NCBI GenBank assembly: GCA_013397455.1
Contig: VYZB01000095.1
Location: 234,077 to 298,076, forward strand
Direction: 5' to 3'
DNA length: 64,000 nucleotides
Origin: Crotophaga sulcirostris
Taxonomy: Eukaryota > Chordata > Aves > Cuculiformes > Crotophagidae
This document shows, piece by piece, positions 14,501-28,100 of this stretch; the stretch's first letter is position 1, and each line of letters begins with the position of its first letter. The translations under genes and the position numbers were made by a program. A model generated the notes under the pieces. That model worked only from the letters and a program-made list of their open reading frames with translations, did not search any database and was not told where the DNA came from.

Positions 14501-17064
14501 AAACAGAAAATATTTGCTCTTCATCATCTCTTTTAATCATCTCTGGGGTCACTTGCAGCAGCAAGTGCCATGATTCAAAGCATCACAAAACATCCCCATC
14601 CGCCTGCACTGCCCACGTGAGACAGTCCTGCTCCACTCCCCACCAGAGCCCTGTTCCTGCCACCAGCTTCTCAAACCCACCTGTTGCCCCTGGCCAGCTC
14701 TTACCGCAGCCACAAAGCCAGCCAGGTCAACATCGGTGCAGTGGCAGCTTGGGTGCTCATGGTGAACAGTGGCAAGGAAAGTCATGAGCACTGAAGCCCC
14801 AGCACACGTATTCACAGTCTGATGTGGAACCTCAAAAGTCTATTTCACATCTTTAAAGACCAAGAGACAACTTCAAAAAACACCTAGGTTTAAGTTCGCT
14901 ACATGAAAATGGTCACTTCTGATAAAAAACTTGAGGGTATATAAAGTAGGTAAGGTTGAAGCAACCACCTTAATGCTGCAATAACAGAACTGCTCATTTT
15001 TCAAACAAGTTTCCTCAGAAGAAACTGAGGGCAATCAAACAACGCAGAAATACGCATGGAAATTATCTATATAGCACAAAAACAAAAGCAGAAAAGCTTT
15101 TATGTGCCTCCTTTTAAGAAAAAAAAAGTCTTAATTTTGAAGCAGTTGCTTCACAGACAAGCCTACACCCCAAGGCAGGGGCTAGGTTTGGGTTTGTTTC
15201 TGTTTATTTCACAGTTTCCCTGTTTATTCAGCTTCTTTCCTCTCCCAGTGGCAGCCAGGGCAGCACAGGACAAGCTGCTTCATCCAAAACCAACAAGCAG
15301 TCCTTGACCTGACAGCCGCTCTACACTGTTCTTTGAAACATAGGTAGCTATGTTTTTCTGAACTTAGAAGAAGCTCCAGTCTTTTCTAAAGCAAAAAGCT
15401 AGCAAATCACCTCAGAGTTTACTTGGGAAAAAAAAAAATGTATTAAGCTGAAACGGTAGTGAGGGTGAAGAGGGAAAAGCCAACGAGTTACACAGCCAAA
15501 CTCGATGTAGCTTAAATGCTACTTACACATCTGTGAAAAACACACCAGCCTGAGTTGGAAGGAAACTATCTGTTCATTCCATGGATGCTGCAGACATTCC
15601 CCAGAGATGCTAGTAGGGTCACCAGACGCTTGGGAAGCATCCAACTCCTCTGCTTATGGACAAACGCAATTTGGTAGTATTTCAGACAATATGTCCTACT
15701 CTGAAGTTTAACATCAGTGATACCAATTCTACCAGCTTCAAGTGTAAGGCTTTTGCCTTATGCAGGCAAAGGAATGACTTACTGAGGGATCAAGGGCTGA
15801 AGGAAGAGTAACAACATGAGCCTTTTAAACACACATTTGTAGCAGGAGACCTGGATACTGAACATCCTTTGCAAACAAGTATGTTCATTTTGACATCAAT
15901 GGTAGAGCTCTTCTACAGGGATTTCCACAGATAGTGTTTAGACAGAGCACAAGTCTTGCCCAACTCCCTTTGGGAATGGTGTGCTTGCATTAAGATGTAA
16001 ACCCAGCCTATAGTTCTCCTGATCGCAGGTACACCTAGCCAGCAAAAAAAAGGAAACACGACTGCAATGTACATAGAACAGAGTGCTACTTGTGATACTG
16101 TAACGTGGGTAACAGTAGCAGTGCTGGGATCTGACTCATCTGACATCAGGACAGGGCTTCCAAGCCCCACACTGACCACAGCAGAGCCTGTGCCAGCACC
16201 TGCTCCCACCGGGGCTCGTGGCAGCAGATGCAGCCAGAGTGCAAGCGAGCAGCCACACCAGCTGGCTGAGCACATCCGACACTCTCAGCAGGCTGCAATC
16301 CACATTCACAGTCGTGTCTTATGCAGCAAAATAAAGCAGTAATTGTCACATGGGGCAAAACGAGCAGCACGGACCTGATGGTCAGGGCTCTGGCACAGAC
16401 TGAAATGGGAATCACCCTGGTAGGAGGGCATAGGGATCCTGTGTCACTCAGTCTTCAGCATCATCAGGAGCTGTTCTACAGCCACATGTGAATTTGCTGT
16501 GCAGATACACCTTCAGCCTTAAAGGAGCTTTTCCAACACCACCTTGCACCAAGAACCCCTCCAGTTCCTCTAGAGTAAAGCTCTTCACAGGAACAGGTAA
16601 AAGAGATTCACCAAAACAAGACAGACTCACATCAAAGTATTGGATGAAAAAAAGCCACCAAGAAAAGGAGCTTCTCAGAGAAGTGGATTTTTATTCAAAC
16701 AGACATTGTCTCTTAAAGGCTACCATTTCAATGACTGACATGTAGTGACATAAAATACATGATGAGTTTATAAAAAGAACCTTGAATCATCAAGTCTAAC
16801 GAAGCTGGACCATTAACGAGAAGCAGACAAAGCATGCCCACTGCAAAAGCAGGACCCGGGCCTTTCACAAATTATTTCTTCACTGCTTCAAAACTAAATA
16901 TGCCACTAGAACAGCTTCACAGGCAGGCTCACCCGCTGCTTTTTGTAAGAGAGGTTCCAGCCTCTTTTGCCTTTCTTTTTTTAATATCAGTAAGAACTTC
17001 AGGTCCTTTAGTCTCCTCTGGTCCATTCAGAGAAGAAAATCAGTAACCTAGCACAGAGCCTAAA

Positions 17065-17077
17065 TTTTTTTTTTTTT
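17065..17077. repeat. Poly-T run (13)
   Basis: Uninterrupted T tract in intron 2 of RYBP, with no associated element seen. Confidence 0.93.
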
Positions 17078-18419
17078 CAGAGTTTTACAGACCAGTGAAG
17101 CAAAGTCCTCCACACAGGTAAACTATTTTAATCCTATATACACACACCCTCTACACATGCACAAACAACCTGCCTGGGTTACAAGTGCTCGGCGATGAGT
17201 AAACCATGTGGATGCTGCCATACCTGTAACTGCGTTTTACAGAAAGCAGCAGCAACAGTAGCGCTGGGGTTGTGCTGGTCTGCTGGTTTAAGTTCACCAA
17301 TTTCTACAGGAAGATGGAACTTAGTCCAAACCAATGCAGTTAAAAAACTGACCCTCAGACTTACAAGCCTGCTTTCAGGGCAACCACATAGACCTGGGCA
17401 AGTTATTCTAAATACTTCATGGTTATTGCAATCACAGCATCTCTCAAATTCTTTCAACTTGGATTAGATATTTTAACATCAACTGGACTAATCTTCATAC
17501 TTATCTAAACTCCCCTCTTTCCCACTACTCTCAGGAGCAGCCCACCCATTACACAGGTCTCATCCCCAACACCTCAGGACAGAAGTGATTGCATAAGACT
17601 GGTACATAAACACTCCTAGAATAGTAAGAGGCAGTGAAAGAGCCCATGAATAAATAACTAAACACCTGCCTACCCACTGAAGTACACTAATTATAGAGAA
17701 TAAATGAATGACTGCCTTGCTTACTCAGGGAGGTGAAGATAAGAAGTATGGGTCTCCTCATACCTCGGATGTGAGTTTAAAACGCTCTCAGTTGGCAGCA
17801 ACACACAGAAAAAGTCACCGGCTGTGACAATTAACAGCTTCATTTTAAGTCTCTTTTGTGCAAGTGAATAACTCTTCTTCTCAGACATACTACACAAAAC
17901 AACCCTTTCTCAGCTAAACAGTTATATTCAAGGCACAGAGCTAAAACCTGAATGTAAAACCCGTAAGGTCCCCGATGCTGGGAAGCAGCCACTCTGTCTG
18001 TATTTTAACACAGTGGAGCTGGAGCCTCGCCAGTCCTGCCTGCACGCACAGAGAACGCAAATGGGATGAAGGTTCCAGTGTCCTCTTACAACCCCAGCAA
18101 TACACAGTATCTATCCTTGCTTTTTTAAAACCAGATTCTCAGAGAAACTTGAAAACAAGACCACAAGTCAGCCTGCAGAGGAAGAGGAGAGATTTCTAGA
18201 AAATGAGTTATTTTAGGACATGTATAGATATAAGAAAAAGGACACAGAACTTAGTGTAAGCAGTAAATCCTTAAATGAGATGTTGTAAAGTAAAGTATGG
18301 ACAGGTTTCACATAAGATATTGTTTACTAGAAACACCCCAAGAAAAATGTATTTCAGTTTAATAAACCTATGTTGATTTTATCCGAAACACAGTCTGCCC
18401 ACTCAATCACCACTTCTCA

Positions 18420-18600
18420 GAATCTGATGCATGGTGGGAATTGAATTTCTTTGTGGAAACAGGTGTGAACGTTTGTTGGAGCTGCATTCCATTCTACTTC
18501 ACCTCTGCTATAAAGAGAATGCCACCTTCATTAAAATCTCTCATCATTAAAACATCTCAGTTGTGGGATTTATTTTGTGCCACTTGCTGACCGAATTTAA
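18420..18600. promoter_or_regulatory. Candidate intronic enhancer with T-box and TEAD-type motifs
   Basis: A T-box half-site AGGTGTGA sits at 18461-18468, next to TTTGTGGAAA. A TEAD-type GCATTCCA follows near 18484-18491, and TTCACCTC lies near 18499-18506. The composition resembles conserved noncoding DNA, with no repeats and dense motif words. This is motif reading only. Confidence 0.25.
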
Positions 18601-19090
18601 GAAAAAAAAATAAAATCACACTTTTTTCTATAATACACTTTACACAGTGGCTGAAAAGAGACTGCTTGCATAACTAGTATTACGCAATTTCCCAAATAAA
18701 TAATACCCTTGTAGGGGGGAAGATTACAAAGTCCCTAAGAGTTTCACAGCTGCAGATTTGGCTTCAAAAGCAAAGAGTCTCTAAAAACCCCATGCCATCC
18801 CTAGTCTTCCTAATTATTACTGACATCACATTTGCACCCAAAGATCCCATCAACAACAGTGCCCCACTATGTATTAAAAAAAGACGACCAGGCAAAATAC
18901 ACAATTCACCACCACAGTACTGTCTCTAAAGAAGGTAGAGGGGTTGACACGAGCTGGAAAAAAAAAAACAAACCATGAACACAAAACAGCATGGATGCAG
19001 CTACACTTGCAAATCCGTGCTTTGGTTTAGATAGCTTCTAGTCCTAAAAAGGTTTTATTACATCAGTGAAAGGAACCAAGCCTCCTCTCA

Positions 19091-19237
19091 GCAACCTGTG
19101 CCAGTGACTCACACCCTCACAGTAAAAAATTTCTTCCTAATATCAAATCTAGATCTCCTCTCTTTCAGCTTCAAACCGTTCCCCCTCATCCTATCCATGT
19201 ACTCCCTGATAAAGAGCCCTTCTCCACCTTTCCTGTA
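19091..19237 (-). mobile_element. CR1 LINE 3'-region fragment, avian type
   Basis: On the minus strand this reads as the conserved CR1 3' segment: TACAGGAAAGGTGGAG, then TTATCAGGGAGT, GGGGGAACGGTTTGAAGCTG, GATATTAGGAAGAA and TTTACTGTGAGGGT, ending near CACTGGCACAGGTTGC. The match is close to avian CR1 consensus as I know it, with modest divergence. It stops before the usual 3' tail, so it is truncated at both ends. The short open frame across it is relict and not a gene. It is the best sequence evidence that the host is a bird. Confidence 0.85.
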
Positions 19238-21839
19238 GCAGAGCAACTCAAGCAGAAAACCTGCTCTAAGAAAAAAGCCCACCAAAATACTATGCAACCG
19301 AATGATCATCATGCAGATGCTTAAAAAACAAACAGCCCTCACACTGTAAATAAGTGGTCCAAGTAACTCACAGAGAGCAAACACAGAAGTAAAAAAGGAA
19401 GACCGTCTGGTAGCACAAAGAAAAATAAAAGAGCAAGGAATCTGGCAAAACAGACCCCAGTGCCCACCAGTCCCCTACCTTCTAATTTTGACAAATAACT
19501 TCCACAAGCTTAAAAAAGAAAATAAATCTGCTTTTACTTAGGTTTTTTGTTGCTTTTAGGATATGATCTCCACTGGTGTTTCTCTAACCAACGCTCCGCC
19601 CCCAGCCGCAGAGTGCTCCAGCTCTCAAACAGCCAGCACTGACACCAACTCTGTTCTGGGAAAGTCCAGGTGCACCAACTGCTGCTCCAGCCATCACACC
19701 AGCTTGGAATCTCAAAACCCACTTGGTACACAACTACAGCCTTATATTGGCACTGGAAACAGGCTGAAGGTGAAAAAGTGATTCAGTAAGTAAAAGAAGT
19801 TCCCACTAGATTAAATCAATTCTCATTGAAAATTGCAGAGGTCCATTGCCAGTTTCAGATCTTGGGAGTCCTGGGAGATTTTCACCAACTTCAACTGATT
19901 ATCAGGGAGCAGAAAAGAGAGAGATTAAGTTTTGTAAAGGCAGCATCCATCCTGCCAGAAACTATAGACATAAAACTACACTTTCACAACCAAGCCAAAC
20001 AGCCGTGTTCCAAACTTGGGCTGTATCTATCTCCTCAAAACAGCAGACTTACTTTCTTAATTATCCAAGGTCAATAACAGTGAATACTGAGCAAACTGAT
20101 ACTCGGAGAAGCAAAGTAGATAACTGGAAGACAGGCAGTCTTACATTTGCTTAGCAGCAGTATCACGTTTTAATATAAAGTTGCTCTTTTTTGACATGAG
20201 AACTACTTTCTCATTAATCATCAATCAAAACGTTTGATAAGGTACATTTTTAGTTATGTATCAGCACAGCTCTCACTTTTTCAACTAAGAGAAAGAAGTA
20301 TTTTTAAACATTGGAGTAGGGTGTAACAGTGTAGGACAACTGAAGCATCCAGTCAGCCAAGGGAATAATTACATTAGTCTTATCAAACCCATCCACAATT
20401 ACAGTAGCACCCCAGAATTTTGATTGCAGCTTAAGAAATTCACAGAAGTTAATGCAAACAACTTGAAAGCATTATACCTCCAATTCGATACCTACTGAGA
20501 CCTCCTGTCTTGGCGCACAGTCCCATCTGCTGCCTTGCCAAAATACCCAACTTTTCCAGACAGGTTCAAGTTTGTCACAAACCAGAAAATACCGTGGACA
20601 TTTCAAGAACTATTTCAGCTTCCGTGGAAACACATGAGGCAAAAGGTTGACAGAGTTTTACTAGTACTGGGTAATAGGGAAGTATTGAACAAATCGTCCA
20701 GAACTTCAGTTAAAAATCACAGCAACAAACATGCGTTTTATGAGCTAAGAGTTACTTCATGCAGCATCCATAATTACAGAGTAATTGAAGATTCCTGCAA
20801 CCACAGAATCAAAGAATAGCTCCAACAAGCCTAAGGTGAGCAGGGCTCTTGGTTTGATTCTGTCCTGATGCTAATGACAGAGAAAGAGGAGGGGAATGGG
20901 GAAGGAAAAGGAAAAGCAAAGAAGGTGCTTCTGTATCTCTCATGACAGAACCAACACAACAGCAACAAACCTGCTCTGACCCTAAGAATCCTGGGAAGAA
21001 ACACATCATCCTTTAACTGCACTGTGGTCCTTAGGCGATGCGTGGGGCTGTATTTCTTTCCAAGTTACATCCTAGTTTCCTGAGCTTGTTTGTGACATTT
21101 TATAACTATTAATTACACCCTTCTTCGGAGTGCTTTTAACTGTAATGATTCAAATTGCTTCCAGTAGCTCACTAACCCAAACTACAATCTTCTTGACAGC
21201 AACTGATAGATCAGGAGTACCAACACTTAGCTGTTTGCTGAAAAAAACAGCCAATATTCCTGTTGACCAGACTCACAGCTTGGTCAGGGGCTGGGACACG
21301 CTGCTGACAGGACTCCAAGTCTTGTACTAATTCACTAAGTAGCTCTTACTCCAACGAATGGCACTCATGGAGCATCCCAGACCTACAGAGCAGTAAAACA
21401 CTAAATGTAGGTGAAACACAGAAGCTGAGTGGTGTGCCAGGCAAGGGAGTGAGCCACTAGGATCAGCACCCTGATGCAGTGCCATCTGGGGTTTTTTCCA
21501 CTCTTCTGGCAGCACAGCTGGACCCTGGCCAGGTGCCCACTCCGCTACTCCAAAGGTAACCCCCAGCCAGGCAGCTCTAAAAAGCAGCTGGAGAAGCTGT
21601 GCTAACACAGCAAAGAAAGATTTCTTCCAAAAGGCCATCTTGAAATTTTAAGAAAAACAGAACACTGGGTCTCTTTTGAGTCTTCATTATCACAGGCACT
21701 GAAAGGTTTCAGTCACCAGCTCCCAGACCCAGCAGACTCCCTCCTTGAACATGTGCTCTGCCTTCGCCCTTCCCATTCCTCTCCACCAGCATGCATCTTC
21801 CTTGCAAGCTCCAAACCAATTCTACATGCATTATTTATC

Positions 21840-22150
21840 CCTCTTGCTAAGTCATGCAGTGGGATAATTACTTAACTATTGTAATATTTTGCAATGGTTA
21901 TACTCTATTATTCTAATTGATTTTCATGGGATTGCTTTTGCTGCACGTTTTGAGCACAAGAGCATATTTTCCTGGAGTATAAAAAGCTATATTTTACATT
22001 CTTTTAAGCCTACAAGCTGGAGATGAAAAGTGAATTTTTAGAATATAAATGTATTTTTAATTAATGCAAAGTTGATAAATTAATCAGATTTTTGCTTTCT
22101 CTGCTAGCAACCACTGAAGACATGTTTCATGATAAATGTAATGAAATATA
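21840..22150. promoter_or_regulatory. Candidate AT-rich conserved noncoding element, intron 2
   Basis: Dense homeodomain-type (TTAATTAA, TAATCAG) words and an octamer-like ATGCAAAG (22064-22071) lie in repeat-free AT-rich DNA. The words GATAATTACTTAA and GATAAATTAATCAG recur. This resembles developmental enhancers near Polycomb-regulated genes, but no conservation data are available here. Confidence 0.25.
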
Positions 22151-25100
22151 GTTAACTATCACAAAGTTTTTTCCTTCCAATAGTATGTTCTTCTCCTTGT
22201 AAGACTCTCCCATATAAGACTTCAGTTAGTGTAATTACCAAAAGTTTGAAAATTGGGAGTTCTGCAACATTTTATTCACAAACTAAAAGCTTAAGTCAAA
22301 ACACATTTGCATGTCTTGCTTAGCACCGTGCTAAATTTTACTAAGATAAACATTCAGCTTCAGACTCAGAATCACTACAGTAAAACACTAAATAAAATCA
22401 GTCCTTTCCATGCACTCAACTGGATATAAGTTACACAGCACAGCAGACCAATTAAACAATTATTTATGTCTCCCCACCCCCAGGATATTCTTCAGGCTAC
22501 AAATGATTCAAGAAGTACTTAAAAGTTTTGTGAAGTGATGAGTAAGTTTTCAAAAAACACAACAGTCCCAGTAGTTCAAAACTGTTAAGAAAATTTTTCT
22601 GCCTCAAGCCCAAAATTATTCTAGGAGGAGCCTTACTTTAAAAGCTACTAATGATAACAGTCCCAAGTAGAGCAGGGCAGAACAGCAGCCTAACACTGAT
22701 AATGGACCCATCTTGCCTACTAATGATCTGTCAGCTACAGGAGTAAAGGCATGGATACGACTCCATGGGGAAGGAATACCATCTTTTTGATCCAAAGGAG
22801 CACACAGGTAAACAAGGACGAATACACTTGTACACTAACACCAAAACCAAGAATTTTATACAGTTGGCAGTAGAAAGAATAGAACTTTTGCTAGATGAGA
22901 CTCATTGACAACCATGGTTCTGCAAAATCTGGTGAATATACTGGACTTTCTGGGTATTTTGTTTCTTTCTGCTTAAATACAAGATGATGTCTGGTCACCA
23001 TCTATGACATTTACTTAAAAAAAACCAACAGATTTGAAGTTTTATCAGTCTCAGTCCTGTTCAGACTTCAGAGTCTCCTAGGACAGAGAGCAATGAGTGA
23101 TCTGAGAAGTCCACTGCTTACCCAGACACTCATCCCTCCGGTCTCATTTAGGTCTTTACACAACACTAATCACTTCACAATCCTTTTTTTATCTAGTAAA
23201 AACATGTCCCTGGAAAAAAAAATAGCCTTGGAACAAAGCAAGATCACAAAAGATAACTGTTACACGTCATGTCAACTTATTCCCTTTTTTCTCAATGTAT
23301 CGCTCTCAGAAGCCTGATCCAGCCCTTGCAGCTGTCAACCAAGTGCTGCACTGACTTCTACAGCCTCTGGACACGATTCAGGAAAATCAATGCGAAGAGC
23401 AAAAGGTCACGTTCCCTACAAGCACCAACTACCTGTCAAACCAACAGAGATTTGCAAATGCTAGCATGCTGAGAAATAAAGTGACCAACAGTTATTAAAT
23501 TGATTTCTTAGCACAGTGTCCACACCTGTGAGTAAGTCAACCTGTTCCTTACGCTATATGCCTCCGTGCAAAAAGAAAACATCACTCAGGTTTGTGACAG
23601 GTTTTTAAAAACGTGTATGTGTAGTACATAGCTGTATAATTTCAAGGCTTTTAATTCAGATTGTCATTGTGAAAGTCAGTTTGGCTTGCAACACACACAC
23701 AAAAAAAGGCAAGGGGGAAAAAACTAAAGAGATGGAAACAAAACCAAACTACTGCTAGGTGTTATCACTCACTCTCCCTGCACATTAGGAAAAACCCTGA
23801 GAACTGGCACAGAACCGTAACAAGGACCTTATAACTCACCTTTTTCCATGGCATGCTTGGTCACTGGCAGAACCCATGCCTCTCACAGGCATAAGCAGCA
23901 AGAGTCTCCTCAACATTTCACATCTTTATTAACGCATACGCTGAACATGAAGGTGCCATCTCCCATACATTTACAGAGCAGGTACGCAGCACACTGGCAG
24001 GATGTTCTACTGCCTTGTCAGTTGTTGATTTTTGTATGAACTGGTTAATTTGTAATAGGAAAAAAATGTCATCCTCTTCATACAAGGAAGCTTTTGTTTA
24101 TTATGAAGTTTCACTGTCACTTGTTGGATGCTGGCTGAACAGTAGTGACTCTCAGCCTAGCAGCGTAAATCCCCAGCACACACTTGCACCTTCCCAGCAG
24201 GTGCTACCTAGGAGCTTAACGAACCCTTCACATGTCTAAGCTTCTCAATGCCAATGCATGGTCCCAACTTGCAGAGGTGCTGCGAAACTGTCATTAAGTC
24301 ATTTAATGAACCTCAAAATTTCACACTGAGCTCTAGTATTACAGTCTGTCCATCCCTGTGGATAGCCCTGCAATCCCAATAACACTGGTATCAGATGCAT
24401 CAGATCTTTTTGACCTCAGAAGTTAAGCAACTTACAACTAACTTGAAAACTACTTATTTACCGGATGTGACTAATTAATGACACTTAATTGATGCCAGAG
24501 TACTGTATTCCCACACCCATGATTAACCACGTTCCTTACAATGCTAACCCACCTGTAAAATTGTGCAACTCTAACAATCCCGTGCCTTTAGTACCCACAC
24601 AGCTGTGCCATTCCTCTGGTGTTTTAGGAGCAAAAATATTACTGTACATGATAGGGATATGAAGTGTATCAAATCTACCCATCACATTTTCCAGCAGTTG
24701 TATGATCATTTGCTTTCTTACTCCCTTGCTCTTATTCTTAAATAGGTACCTATACAGTTCAAAGAAAGGAAAATAAACATTGGATTTTGAGTCTAACTTC
24801 ACATGCAGTTTTTGAGAAGACATTTCAGATTTCAAAGTGTTTTCCAAAAATAAACCTCCTATAAAGTTGTATGTGGTAGGGACTTACTGCATTTGCTGCA
24901 CAGACAGGCAGACCTATGCACGTGAAGTACCTAACTGTCCAGAGTCACAGTGAGCTAAAGGGTGGTGAGTACTCCGAATAAACCGTGCCCTGGTCACTAC
25001 CTCCCCACTCACAGCATTGGTGCAAGCACAGAAACACCCGCCAGCCAGAGTAACACTTTTCTGCCAACAATTACACTTACGTTGTGCATCACATGGGAAT

Positions 25101-28100
25101 TCACTATCTCTGGACAGTGAGATACTGCTTCTGAAAGTTTGGCAGCCCTGTATCTGCCAACAGGAGTGCTCCTGCCCACCCCGGGGAAAGCTCACGTTCA
25201 TTCCTGATAGGACTGCCACTACTGCCACTACGTCACCTCTGTCAAAAGGCAAGAGCCCCTGCAGGAGAAAGCAGCCATGCAGGACAGCCACTTGCAGGTT
25301 AACTCATCCTCCCTGGGCAAAGTCAGACGATGCCCACCACTCGGACCACACCAAGCTACCTTTCAGTTGTGGCACAACAGCACACCAGCAGTCATCCTCA
25401 GACAAGCTACCCACCGTCACTACCACCTGCTTCATCTTTCACTTTGACAGAAATCCAGCACCGTCAGCCACTATTAGAGTAACTTCTGCAACCCACCAGC
25501 TTCACTTTCAACACTTCCCCTCTGATTAAGACACACCATCCTTCAAATCCCACACTGGCATCGGGTAGCTGCCAGTCTTTCCTACACAAGTCAAACTACT
25601 TGTGTGTAAAACCAATAAAACAAACAGAATTCCCCCAAAATAATTCACCACTTCTATGACAAGCAGTTTTATGTGATACAGGTTTATGAATTGCTAATGC
25701 TGTGCTGGACTGGAAACATTTCCTAGAGCTTACTAAATATTTTCGTTAAGTTGATCCACACCCATCACTGTTACAGATAACAAATGAAAACGGTTTTGTT
25801 TCTCCATAAGGCACCTGTAGCAACGGAGCAATAGCAGCAAACAGGCACCAACCAGAGATCCCTCACCCTATTAGCATTACAGAGAAAAGCCTCCCTTCTG
25901 CTGCTAATGATGTGCTCTATACCCTGTATCCCCAGGAGACAAATGACTGCCTGGCTGATTGACTCCATCACAGGGCCATCCTCCATCAGTGTATTGCCTC
26001 TCATTGTAATCTCATCTCGGAAAGAGAAAAGTGCTCAGTGCCACTTCTGAAAAAAACAGTGAAAGCGCTTTCAGAATAAGAGCTCCAAGATATATAATTA
26101 AAGCCAAATGTTTCAGCAGAAACACACATTTCCAACAACCTGAACATATACGCATGCTTTGTCCAACCACGATAAATAAGATCTATGTCTTTCTGTTAAT
26201 CTGTATATTTGTTTTAAAAAATCAAAGGAATGCAACGCCTACGATAGAGATAAATTTCTTGATCGAATTAAGACACAGACCGTGAATACAATTGTACAGA
26301 TTAAAGAATGGCAGCTCAAGGATATTTAGCTAGCTGATTTGCTAAAGGGTGAATTCCAGTCTCACAGGTTCAAATCACACTGCTATGATACTATCCTCAC
26401 TGCAAGCACAAGTAAAAGAAAATATAAACCCATCCATGTATTTCTTTAATACGTAGATAATAACAGATTAAAAGGGAGCAATCATATTCAATTAAGAACT
26501 ACTCCTGTAGTGTAAAAAACGCTGCACTTTCAGGACCAGGGCACCAAGGGTAATCCATGCTCAAAACTCATCTGACAGTCTTCTGGTCAACTTTGCACCA
26601 TCGCTGAAGCCACCAAACCCTAGTATTTCTACATCCTCCATCCACCTCCCCAATTCAACCATGTTAAACTCCACATGAATTACACAGACATAGTTCCATG
26701 CACACAAAAAGAATTTAGTTCAGGAAAAATATTTAAGATTATGATCAGTCTCACACCTGTCTACTCAACAATATAAATCTGAAGGCGGTAGCTCTATCTC
26801 AGGCAAGATATTTTGTCTCAGTTAGCACCTCTGCACGTTATAAGCACTCTATCATAACTCTGAAATCCTGGAGAACAATCTGCTTGAAAAAACACATCTA
26901 AACATTTATTCCTTGTTTACCCTGAAACAGAATCCAAAACTGACTTGTTTTGCTTCCATTTCATTTAAAGACAACCAAGCTGATAAGAACCTCAAACTAA
27001 AGTTTCTAGAACTCCTGAGCATATTCCTAAGTAAGTTGTAAATTCCGTTTCTTGGAAGTTTGCACCTCCATATAGCAACTGACATAAAGCATACACTGAG
27101 CTTGCTTAAATACGGAACGTTTCAGCTCTCAGCAAACTGCCATAAAATGTATGCTTCAAAACGTTAACAGCAAGAAGTTTAAAATTAGACTATTACAAGA
27201 CTTCTGCTTCTGTGGTAAAGAACACAATTACATATCTTTACTATTTTGATCCTTGTAAACCAGGGAGTAAACTCCACAATCCCAGGCCAGCACCTCAAAT
27301 AAGACCACTCACAGTTCAACATCAGGTTGAACTCTCCTGGCTTCACAATCCACACTTTAGATCTCTACAACCACTTTTTCCTCATCTATTTCCAATATTA
27401 CTTAACAGGAGGTTAGCTGTAGTTGTAACTGTCAGAAACACATGCAGGACTTAAAAAATAAAATATTATCAAAACAATGCCAGTTTTTAGGCAATTCATT
27501 TCGTTTCATCTAGGAAGGAGTTGAAATTCACCTGAATCTAAGGACTAAGAGTTACTGAACTGTCAAACAAAACCCACCAGGTCAGCACAAAGTAGTGATG
27601 CTTTTCCCTGTCATTTAGATTTGAGCCAGGCAGAATTACTATCTTTCCCAAGTTTAACAGGCAGTAAGTTTGTTGACGTACCAATTAGCACTCTGCTACA
27701 AAGAACATGCTCCTAATTAATCGCTGGCTTATGGAAAGAGCAATGTTAGGTATTTGGCCATATATCCAGACATACCAAAAAAGTGTAAAAGGAGCTCTGA
27801 TTGATGTAAAGGAAGTCTCCACAAAGAGACAATCAATGTATTTAGCATGCGTCAGTTGTAAAAGGAACTTAAATGTAATGGAGGCATTTCCACACTATTT
27901 CTGTTGCACCGTGTCATCCTGGATATCTGCTCAGGATAGCGAGTCTGTGTTACTCAGTATTTGTGGCCTGTTCTTTTTGCCATGACCTTAATAAACATAA
28001 GTGGCAATAATGATAATTTGCTCTTACCTGTCTGATACATCAACACTTGAAATAAATCCTCACAAATCTTCCTGTAAGACCCCTTCCCTGAGGAAACACC

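Noticed and set aside
20788..20820. CCACAGAATCAAAGAATAG, like a CR1 3' tail
   Set aside because: Only about 20 bases match and no CR1 body was found beside it.
26300..26400. tRNA-like or SINE-like sequence with a B-box word GGTTCAAATC (26367-26376)
   Set aside because: The A-box is poor, no cloverleaf stems could be paired, and no SINE body follows. Scanning with tRNAscan-SE or a SINE library would settle it.
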